Shown here piece by piece: positions 25,465 to 30,842 of a DNA stretch of 30,842 bases. Each line of letters opens with the position of its first letter. Positions within the stretch are counted from its first letter, which is position 1. Made by a program: the position numbers and the translations under genes. The DNA comes from an uncultured Bacilli bacterium (lineage in GTDB: Bacteria > Bacillota_I > Bacilli_A > RF39 > UBA660), in contig CAJTLA010000012.1 in assembly GCA_910576985.1 (NCBI GenBank), positions 1 through 30,842 on the forward strand, read 5' to 3'. The notes under the pieces were generated by a model, which was not told the origin of the DNA, ran no database searches, and saw only the letters and a program-made list of their open reading frames with translations.

Positions 25465-26523
25465 TTAAGGTACTTCACTAGCACTAGATATTCGCAACAT
25501 TTCTTCTTTAAAAAGGATTTTATCATAAATTCGCTTTTGCAAATGATAACTATTAGAATGGCTACTATGAGCAAGCCAAGAATTCCAACTAGCATATGCT
25601 TTTTGAATATTCAGTTGTTCTTTTTGATATAAAAGATTCCATTTTTTAACTTTTCGTTTGATTTTCTTTTTACTTTCTGTCCGAAGTAAAATATGACTCT
25701 CAAAAATACGATATCCACAAAAATTAACCCCCATTGCATTTGGATAATATCTACTTTTTTCATTGAGTTCTAAATGAAGATGAGAAGTTACAAAATCATT
25801 AACACACTGTTTTAAATATTTCGCTTCTTCTTTATTAGAAGCTAATAAAATAAAGTCATCCATATAGCGAACATAATATTTAATTCTCAGTTGATCCTTA
25901 ATATAATGATCCAACTCATTAAGATATATGTTTGCAAAAAACTGACTCGTATAATTTCCAATAGGAATTCCAATATCCCCAGTTCCATCAAAAATAAGTA
26001 CCTTTGTAAATTCTAACAATTTTTTATCTGTAATATATTTTTGCATAATACGAAATAAAATATGCTTATCAATATTGTAAAAATATTTTCGAATATCACA
26101 TTTTACAATATAATAATCTTCATACTTTTGTTTCATTTTTCTCATATATTTCCTAGTTGTCAAAACTGCTTGATGAGTACCTCTTCCATCAATACAAGCA
26201 TAGGTGTCTTTGATAAAACGTTTAATAATATAAGGTTTAATAAATTCTTCTACATACCATTGATGTACAATACGGTCTATATAAGGAAGAGATTTTATAA
26301 TTCTCTTTTTTGGTTCATAAATAACAAATTCTCGATATTTTCCCAAACGATATTTATTATTTTTAATATTTTCTAATAAATTAATAAGATGACATTCTAA
26401 ATCCACATTAAATTTCATGACTTCTTTTCGATTTCTCTTATTTTTACTAGCACGTACATGAGCAGTTGCCAAATGAGTAAAAGTAAGTTTTTCATCAAAT
26501 ACGTTTTTTATTGTTTTAGACAT
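25465..26523 (-). CDS. DGR reverse transcriptase
   Basis: A 352-residue reverse transcriptase. Palm motifs are YYIVKCDIRKYFYNID (residues 138-152, with the first catalytic Asp), IPIGNYTSQFFANIYLNELD (motif 4, residues 186-205) and YVRYMDDFILLA (YMDD at 220-223). Motif 4 reads IGNxxSQ; diversity-generating retroelements show this form, whereas group II introns and retrons carry QGxxxSP. There is no maturase or endonuclease domain, and the length fits DGR enzymes. It overlaps avd by 16 bases. In known DGRs the enzyme copies a template RNA with frequent errors at adenines, and the cDNA replaces a variable repeat in a target gene. All catalytic motifs look intact. Confidence 0.96.
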   Translation of the reverse strand: MSKTIKNVFDEKLTFTHLATAHVRASKNKRNRKEVMKFNVDLECHLINLLENIKNNKYRLGKYREFVIYEPKKRIIKSLPYIDRIVHQWYVEEFIKPYIIKRFIKDTYACIDGRGTHQAVLTTRKYMRKMKQKYEDYYIVKCDIRKYFYNIDKHILFRIMQKYITDKKLLEFTKVLIFDGTGDIGIPIGNYTSQFFANIYLNELDHYIKDQLRIKYYVRYMDDFILLASNKEEAKYLKQCVNDFVTSHLHLELNEKSRYYPNAMGVNFCGYRIFESHILLRTESKKKIKRKVKKWNLLYQKEQLNIQKAYASWNSWLAHSSHSNSYHLQKRIYDKILFKEEMLRISSASEVP

Positions 26524-26864
26524 GAATTAATCCATCCCCCTAACAAATTCGCATTATCAGTAATCTTTTTACTCCAAGCTGCATAATTACCATTACTAAT
26601 ATATTTCTTTTTATGGGATACACGAACTAAAACTTTAATCATTTTTAATTCCACATCCAAATTATTTAAAATTTCCAATCGTCTTTGCTTGTTATAAGTT
26701 TTCTGTGCTACAATAATGGTTCTCATTCCTTGATAAGTTGCAGTTTTAATTTCATTTGCCAAAGCAAAACGTTCTGATTTTGGATATTTCAGTAAAATAT
26801 TTTCAGTATAATAAATCAAGTCTAAAAACTGTTTATAAATTACTAGTCCTTCTACATCAGTCAT
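26508..26864 (-). CDS. avd: DGR accessory variability determinant Avd
   Basis: A 118-residue, basic, all-helical protein. It matches the four-helix-bundle Avd family, with KQFLDLIYYTENILLKYPKS, FALANEIKTATYQGMRTI and IKVLVRVSHKKKYIS, then YAAWSKKITDNANLLGGWI. Avd forms a pentameric barrel that binds the reverse transcriptase and template RNA and is needed for mutagenic retrohoming. It overlaps the reverse transcriptase gene downstream by 16 bases and the MutS-like gene upstream by eight, so the three are co-translated. Confidence 0.93.
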   Translation of the reverse strand: MTDVEGLVIYKQFLDLIYYTENILLKYPKSERFALANEIKTATYQGMRTIIVAQKTYNKQRRLEILNNLDVELKMIKVLVRVSHKKKYISNGNYAAWSKKITDNANLLGGWINSCLKQ

Positions 26865-27273
26865 TTTCTTCCACTTCCTTTTTGATTGTATATAAGAGTT
26901 CTAATGCACGAATCGGCGTAATCGCATTTAAATCTAATGATTTTAACTCATTAATACTTTTAATTTTCCCAGAACGAATTTTAGTTGAAAGTTTCTTTTT
27001 TTCTGTTTCTTCTAATTGAATCACTTCTACCTCTAAATTTAATTCTTTAAAAATTTCCAAATAACGTTCTAAACTATTTTGAGGAAATCCACATTTCACC
27101 ACTTTTGGTGTTAATTGTGTACATTTTAAAGTTGTAATTCTACTAATTTTTAAAGCATCATCTTCTAAAAAAACATAAAAAAGTCCACTTTTAAATAAAT
27201 ATAATTTATCATCATTTTCTTTTTTTAATTCTAAATATTTGTCATATAATTTACTCAATTTCTTCAACCCCAA
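26857..27273 (-). CDS. DGR-linked small protein resembling MutS domain I
   Basis: A 138-residue protein. The centre (LYLFKSGLFYVFLEDDALKIS, read as YLFKSGLFYVFLEDDALKIS) and PKVVKCGFPQNSLERYLEIF look like the mismatch-recognition domain I of MutS, where a similar strand-helix pattern and a G-F/P segment occur. The MutS clamp and ATPase domains are absent. A C-terminal tail (SLDLNAITPIRALELLYTIK) also recalls MutS, which has a P..AL..L segment there. Small MutS-like proteins have been noted beside some DGRs. The start is TTG without a clear ribosome site, a few bases after the hairpin of the short RNA upstream; an internal start is possible. It overlaps avd by eight bases. Confidence 0.7.
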   Translation of the reverse strand: MGLKKLSKLYDKYLELKKENDDKLYLFKSGLFYVFLEDDALKISRITTLKCTQLTPKVVKCGFPQNSLERYLEIFKELNLEVEVIQLEETEKKKLSTKIRSGKIKSINELKSLDLNAITPIRALELLYTIKKEVEEND

Positions 27274-27277
27274 TCAT

Positions 27278-27361
27278 AAAAAAACAGTATTAAACCAATA
27301 CTGCTTTCAATGCCTAGTTATATGAATATAATCCAGTTTCCTCGGCACATCTCTTTACCCT
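27278..27361 (-). ncRNA. Short structured RNA or leader in front of the DGR operon
   Basis: From a predicted start near 27361 the minus strand gives about 84 bases. A stem pairs TGCC with GGCA and encloses a hairpin of CTGG plus TTATA with TATAA plus CTAG. A terminator-like hairpin (CAGTATT/AATACTG, 27285-27303) followed by seven T comes next. The T run ends four bases before the TTG start of the MutS-like gene. It could be a leader that controls the operon by attenuation, or an independent small RNA. It matches no riboswitch class that I know by sight. Confidence 0.55.
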
Positions 27362-27367
27362 AAAAAC

Positions 27368-27396
27368 ATTATACAAAATTTATCACTTTTTGTCAA
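27368..27396 (-). promoter_or_regulatory. Consensus vegetative promoter of the DGR operon RNA
   Basis: TTGACA (27391-27396), 17 bases, TATAAT (27368-27373) on the minus strand: a perfect match to the sigma-A consensus, stronger than the other promoters seen here. Confidence 0.85.
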
Positions 27397-27483
27397 ATAA
27401 AAAAATAAAATAACAGCGCTTAGGAGTGAAAATTCTTCGCAAAGATAAATTTGATATAATATAATCAAGGTAATTGATTATAA

Positions 27484-28542
27484 ATGACAAAAAAAGAGAA
27501 TTCAAAAAAATTAATCACTAATTTGTACTTTATATAATATTATTGATAAATATCTTCCACGCTTATTTATTATGTTTGAAAATATTTCTGATAAACAACA
27601 AATGGGTAAAGTTACTTACTCTATGAAATCTATTTGTATCGCTCGTCTTTTTGCTCTTCTTTGTGGTATTACGACTGTGAATTCTTTAACTAATAATTTC
27701 AATAATGACTTTACTATTAATAATTGATCTAAAATTATTAATGAAGAATTACATGATTTACCTCATTATGATACGATTAATGCTGTCTTTGAGGATTTAG
27801 ATATAATGATAAATTTCAACTTCTCATTGATGGTACTAGTTTAGCTTCTTTTAACTATCCACATTGCCAACACTGTATTGTTAAATCCCACTCTGATGGC
27901 CACAAAACTTATGAACGCAATGTCTTAGAAGCTAAGCTTATTTTTGCTTCTTTTGTTTTATCTATTGACTCTGAATTTATTGAAAATCATGATCCTTCTG
28001 TAATTAACCTCAAAAAACAAGATTGTAAAATAAATGATTTTAAAAGAATAGCCAGGAGGCTTAAGAAAAATTTCCCTAAACTTAAAACTGTAAATCGTGA
28101 TTTTGATACTATCATTTCTCTTGAATTTAGTTCTACTCACAAAAATTATTTTCTTGTGAAAAATTATAAATATAACAACTATACTTTTAGCATCGTTCGT
28201 TTTATTGAACAAAAAAGTAATAAAAATAATAAAATATTTGCTTATATTACCAATCTTAATATCAATGATAGTAACATTAAAAAAATTGTTACAATAAGTA
28301 GAAATCGTTGGAAGATTGAAAATCAAGGTTTTAATAATCAAAAAAACATTTTATTTGATATCTCTCATATGTGTAGTCTCAATTATAATGCTATGTAAGC
28401 ACATTATTTGTTTACTCAATCTGCTCATACAATAAGACAGTTATTAGATATTGGTTCTAAATCTGCTATTGTTTTTCAGGGTAAAAAAAATAAGTTCCCA
28501 CTTGATAACAGAACTTATTTCTACCCATATCAATCTTATTGA
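27484..28542 (+). pseudogene. Dead IS4-type DDE transposase inside the DGR
   Basis: Read across two frames, the plus strand encodes a transposase of the type common in Clostridia. In frame 2: GKVTYSMKSICIARLFALL and EELHDLPHYDTINAVFEDLD. After a frameshift near 27800: LLIDGTSLASFNYPHCQHC, RNVLEAKLIFASFVLSIDSE, ISRNRWKIENQGFNNQKN and AHTIRQLLDIG. A TGA at 27725 and a TAA at 28396 (in place of Lys after NAM) break it further. It lies between the template repeat and the MutS-avd-RT genes, on the opposite strand. Left and right terminal repeats could not be defined. Confidence 0.85.
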
Positions 28543-28610
28543 AAACTTAAACTTTCAACTAAGATTTGATAAATTAATTATATAACATTTTTATAAATTA
28601 TTAAATAGTA

Positions 28611-28647
28611 TTTTCTGTTTTTTGGGGATTTTACAGAAAATTTTTTA
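28611..28647 (+). terminator. Terminator after the transposase remnant
   Basis: TTTTCTGT and ACAGAAAA form a perfect eight-base stem followed by TTTTTT. Confidence 0.65.
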
Positions 28648-28714
28648 GTTGTTTTACTTTCTAAATATTTTGAAAAAAATAATTTTTACCATTTTATTTT
28701 TTCTTTATTAATAC

Positions 28715-28748
28715 AAAAAGAGTGCTTTTTTATTTTCACTCTTTTTTG
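28715..28748 (-). terminator. Terminator of the template-repeat RNA
   Basis: AAAAAGAGTG and CACTCTTTTT form a perfect ten-base stem with T runs on both strands. On the minus strand it ends an RNA that starts upstream of the template repeat, giving a transcript of about 340 bases. Confidence 0.7.
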
Positions 28749-28762
28749 CTGATAAAATAAAG

Positions 28763-28905
28763 TTTCCCATTTCAGTACTCATCATTTTATTTTTTATTTT
28801 GTGTTTATTCTCTCGAAAAGGAATTAAATTTCTAGGATATTTATTTGATAAAATCCTTAAACTTTATCTTTCATTTTTTTTATATCGTAGTACACCGAGC
28901 ACTAC
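28763..28905 (-). repeat. Direct repeat, copy 1 (3' flank of the template repeat)
   Basis: About 140 bp that recur with high similarity at 29128-29272. Shared strings include CCCATTTCAGTACTCATCAT, TCTCGAAAAGGAATTAAATT and ACTTTATCTTT. The copy starts just past the terminator and runs into the 3' end of the template repeat. It keeps an open frame that continues the template (LRYKKNER, stop at 28864). Confidence 0.85.
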
Positions 28906-29043
28906 CACCCGGAACGAGTTGTTGTTGTTCGCACCACCTGCGTTTCCTGAGTTGTTGAAGTTGAACACTCCTGCATTCGTCGTATTGTTATAGTTACCGC
29001 CACGAATGAACCACGGGTTACTCGAATTGACGAAGTTGGCGTT
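28891..29043 (-). other. DGR template repeat (TR)
   Basis: This GC-rich island stands out against its AT-rich surroundings. On the minus strand it reads NANFVNSSNPWFIRGGNYNN, then TTNAGVFNFNNSGNAGG and ANNNNSFRVVVLGV. It holds 16 AAY asparagine codons, the hallmark of DGR templates: randomising the two adenines gives 15 amino acids and never a stop. The sequence resembles the end of C-type-lectin (formylglycine-generating-enzyme type) variable regions, with RGGNYN, GVFNFNN and SFRVV. There is no gene in front of it; only a TATAAT box (29060-29065) about ten bases from its start. It lies upstream of the RT operon on the same strand, separated by the dead transposase. Confidence 0.93.
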
Positions 29044-29127
29044 TTTTAATTTAATCCCTATTATATTTCTATAACAATTTTATTTTATCAGATCTTCTCT
29101 CTTTCTACAATACAAAAGTAAAATGAG

Positions 29128-29272
29128 TTTTCCCATTTCAGTACTCATCATTCTATTTTCTGTTTTGTGTTTATTCTCTCGAAAAGGAATTAAATTTCTA
29201 GAATATTTATTTGATCAAGTTCTTAAACTTTATCTTTGATTTTTCTATATCATAATACATCAAGCAATACCA
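29128..29272 (-). repeat. Direct repeat, copy 2 (3' flank of the decayed variable repeat)
   Basis: Partner of 28763-28905, offset by about 366 bp. It covers the 3' end of the decayed target gene and its downstream flank, so template and target share sequence past their coding ends. Confidence 0.85.
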
Positions 29273-29520
29273 CTCAGAACGAGACGTTAGGGACTACACT
29301 TCCATTAACCTGTCACATGCCATAGCCTTCACCACGAGAGAGCCGTGAGTATTGCGAACTGACAAAAGAATCATAGTCAAAATCTCATCTGCTCGTCTCA
29401 CTTAAGGTATCTCCATAACATATTCCTGAGTCCCATGCTGTTGTTGAACTACTACTTGTTACTATAAAATTGATATTGATCTAATTGACTCTGATTCCAC
29501 CCGAAGAAAGATAAAACTCT
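29224..29520 (-). pseudogene. Decayed DGR target gene fragment (variable-repeat domain)
   Basis: In one frame this reads EFYLSSGGIRVN, stop, NFIVTSSSSTTAWDSGICYG, DTLSETSR, stop, DFDYDSFVSSQYSRLSRGEG, YGM, stop, QVNGSVVPNVSF, stop, VVLLDVL. The pattern T.AWDSGICYGD.LSETS...FV.S....RG...SF.VVL is that of the C-type-lectin-fold domain of DGR targets. It carries five stops and lacks its N-terminal part. The segment 29257-29367 aligns to the template repeat. Several template AAC codons correspond to changed codons here (AAC to TAC, AAC to GGC twice), beside general drift and a shorter middle. Confidence 0.85.
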
Positions 29521-29601
29521 TATTTTTGTTTTAAATTGGATCTTTACAAGGCTTTAAAATTTAAAAAAATATTTTTTAATAATTTTATTATTCAAAAAGC
29601 T

Positions 29602-29630
29602 TTTACAATATTAGCTAAAAAAGATATAAT
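29602..29630 (+). promoter_or_regulatory. Promoter of the Nudix gene
   Basis: TTTACA (29602-29607), 17 bases, TATAAT (29625-29630), about 36 bases before the ATG. Confidence 0.8.
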
Positions 29631-29665
29631 TAAATTGTTTTAAGATAAAAGAGAAAAGCAAGTAT

Positions 29666-30256
29666 ATGAAAAATATTGATAAAAAATTAGAAGGTGTAAA
29701 TTATATAAAAAGACCAGATGCATACGCTTTAGTCACTAGACCAGAAGATGAATTATTAGGAATTGTTACAGCAGAGGATAAAAATTTTTTATTAGGTGGT
29801 GGCATAGAAGCTGGAGAAACAGTACTTGATGCTCTAAACAGAGAAACTATAGAAGAACTGGGATATACACTTAAAAATATTAAAGAGTTTGACAATATTA
29901 GCAGTTATTTTTACAAAGAAAATAATGGTTATCTAAACGTAGAAGCTCATGTTTTTACTGCAGAACTGGATAAATTAGTTTGCGATAAAATAGAGCTAAA
30001 TCACAATCTCATTTGGATCAATCCAAATGATTATATAGGAAAGATGTCTACATATTGGCAAGAATACTTAATAAGAGAATTTATCGAAAGAAAAAATCAA
30101 GATTATTTCCAATTTGCAAAAGCAATAGCAGAGGAAGCATTAATGAAATGTCTTTATTTAGCAACTTTAAATATTACTAAAAAATGGAATGGAAGATACC
30201 GTAATTGGGATTTAATCCCCGGGGAATTATCTATCATGTTTGAAGGTAGAATTTAG
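29666..30256 (+). CDS. Nudix hydrolase
   Basis: A 196-residue protein with a complete Nudix box at residues 45-67: GGIEAGETVLDALNRE then TIEELGY, which fits GX5EX7REUXEEXGU. Nudix enzymes cleave nucleoside diphosphates linked to another group; the substrate cannot be named here. After the Nudix fold (to about residue 150) there is an unusual C-terminal extension (AKAIAEEALMKCLYLATLN). It has its own promoter and no gene partner. No strong ribosome site is seen (GAGAAAAG). Confidence 0.9.
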   Translation: MKNIDKKLEGVNYIKRPDAYALVTRPEDELLGIVTAEDKNFLLGGGIEAGETVLDALNRETIEELGYTLKNIKEFDNISSYFYKENNGYLNVEAHVFTAELDKLVCDKIELNHNLIWINPNDYIGKMSTYWQEYLIREFIERKNQDYFQFAKAIAEEALMKCLYLATLNITKKWNGRYRNWDLIPGELSIMFEGRI

Positions 30257-30260
30257 AGTT

Positions 30261-30288
30261 TTGACAATTTAGCTTTCTATGGTATGAT
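30261..30288 (+). promoter_or_regulatory. Promoter of a small transcription unit
   Basis: TTGACA (30261-30266), 16 bases, TATGAT (30283-30288), directly after the Nudix stop. Confidence 0.65.
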
Positions 30289-30354
30289 TGAGTCATAGAA
30301 AAAGGGAATCATATACGATTCCTATAAAATGTGATTTACCATGGTTAGATGGAT

Positions 30355-30467
30355 TTTACACAAAGTTTTTTACACTCTCAAAAAAAGAACCATCATTTCG
30401 ATGATTCCTATGGAAGGCAAAAATTACCATTTACACAACTTTTTGAGTATAAAAAACTTTGTGTAAA
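30355..30467. repeat. 23-bp inverted repeat pair
   Basis: Arms at 30355-30377 and 30445-30467 match at 22 of 23 positions, centred on CAAAGTTTTTTA. The outer motif TTTACACAAA recalls IS256-family ends. No transposase is nearby. Confidence 0.8.
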
Positions 30468-30497
30468 GTGACCTAAACTATAGTAATACAGAGTATC

Positions 30498-30525
30498 AGA
30501 GATTGATTGATTCAGTCTCTTTTTG
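30498..30525 (+). terminator. Terminator of the small transcription unit
   Basis: AGAGATTGA pairs with TCAGTCTCT (one G-U pair) around TTGAT, followed by TTTT. Confidence 0.7.
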
Positions 30526-30645
30526 ATAATCTAATATTATCATATCTTAATAAATTTTCAAATATCAATTTAAGCAATTCGGATATCAAATATTAAATAA
30601 ATCATATCCCAATTTTTTACAAACTCCAATTTCTAAAATGAATAA

Positions 30646-30842
30646 GGAAACGACGTCCTTCATCGTCCGTCGTTTCCCTGTCCCTCTTTGCCTTTTTTCT
30701 TAATAAGCTTTTTTATCCCTTCGTTTTCATCTTTTTCCCTCGTCCAAGGGTGTTCGTGCTAATACCTTTTTCTTTTTCTCTTTTTTACCTTTATTTTCCT
30801 CCGTTCGGAGATCCAGAGTTATGTTGCTTCGCAACTATCCGA
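30646..30842. other. Hairpin-rich stretch at the window end, unassigned
   Basis: No gene is seen in 30526-30842. From 30646 there are several compact palindromes. GGAAACGACG pairs with CGTCGTTTCC (30646-30677, perfect ten-base stem), CCCT with AGGG (30737-30750), CTCC with GGAG (30799-30810), and GTTGC with GCAAC (30823-30835). They are separated by pyrimidine-rich, T-tract sequence on the plus strand. The block may continue past the window. Its nature is unknown: a structured RNA, an extragenic repeat cluster or the edge of another element. Confidence 0.35.

Larger units (their letters stand above)
30295..30525 (+). ncRNA. Candidate structured RNA with alternative pairings
   Basis: Between a promoter (30261-30288) and a terminator (30498-30525) there is no convincing gene. 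A 41-codon frame (30341-30466) has no ribosome site. The RNA would form GGAATC/GATTCC (30305-30322) and ATCAT/ATGAT hairpins. The segment ending TTTGTGTAAA (30445-30467) can pair with 30355-30377 (22 of 23 bases) or with TTTACACAA at 30430-30438. These pairings exclude each other. The long inverted repeat also resembles the ends of IS256-type elements, so a mobile-element remnant is the main alternative. Confidence 0.4.

Noticed and set aside
25465..26523. Reverse transcriptase as a group II intron or retron enzyme.
   Set aside because: Motif 4 is IGNYTSQ, there is no maturase or endonuclease domain, and Avd and a template repeat are adjacent.
28864..29043. The template repeat as a small gene of 59 codons.
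   Set aside because: There is no start codon or ribosome site, and the asparagine-rich reading is the signature of a template, not of an expressed protein.
29224..29520. TGA read as tryptophan (genetic code 4), because four of five stops in the target fragment are TGA.
   Set aside because: trmK, walJ and dnaB end in TGA at sensible places (before a terminator, or in ATGA/GTGA overlaps), and the fragment also has a TAG and no N-terminus. Ordinary decay explains it.
30341..30466. A 41-codon open frame as a small protein.
   Set aside because: There is no ribosome site, and the frame lies across the inverted-repeat arms, so its coding is likely accidental.

Overview
The window is AT-rich, densely coded DNA with Gram-positive Shine-Dalgarno sites and UGA used as a stop. 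It carries housekeeping genes in Firmicutes-type blocks plus spoIIR and sigG. This points to a low-GC, spore-forming member of the Bacillota, most likely an uncultured gut lineage of Bacilli or a relative; the exact group cannot be fixed from sequence alone.

Layout. Positions 1-8484 (minus strand) hold ftsW and a small pseudopilin, comEA-comEC, then dnaG-rpoD-trmK behind a leader that resembles a decayed T-box. Positions 8624-11368 (plus) hold a tiny Gly/Tyr-rich YjcZ-like membrane protein, peptide deformylase and a membrane-anchored arylsulfotransferase-like protein. At 11453-12550 a YlmC-type PRC-barrel gene (minus) faces away from sigG (plus). Positions 12831-16238 (minus) encode a very large prepilin-like surface protein: a pilin signal and helix, Ig-like domains, then six 50-residue propeller repeats. 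Its upstream region has a 10-base homopolymer tract in a block that recurs at the left edge of the window. Positions 16534-17190 are debris: a truncated gene and a decayed ISL3-type transposase. Positions 17333-22805 (minus) are one operon: a DHH/DHHA1 phosphodiesterase, rplI, dnaB, a LysM-G5-M23 peptidase, walJ and rlmH. Then follow spoIIR and yvcK-whiA.

The most interesting part is 25465-29520, a diversity-generating retroelement (DGR) on the minus strand. In transcription order it has a decayed C-type-lectin-like variable-repeat gene (29224-29520), a GC-rich template repeat of about 153 bp with 16 AAY codons (28891-29043), a dead transposase insertion (27484-28542, plus strand), a short structured RNA with a consensus promoter (27278-27361), and three overlapping genes: a small MutS-domain-I-like protein, Avd, and a DGR-type reverse transcriptase with IGNYTSQ and YMDD motifs. 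The reverse-transcriptase cassette and template look intact while the local target is dead, so any active target should lie elsewhere in the genome.

The right end holds a Nudix hydrolase (29666-30256), a small transcription unit whose RNA could adopt two mutually exclusive hairpins (about 30295-30525), and an unexplained hairpin-rich stretch up to the window end. Two forespore genes, spoIIR and sigG, share a similar upstream motif that looks like a sigma-F/G promoter.
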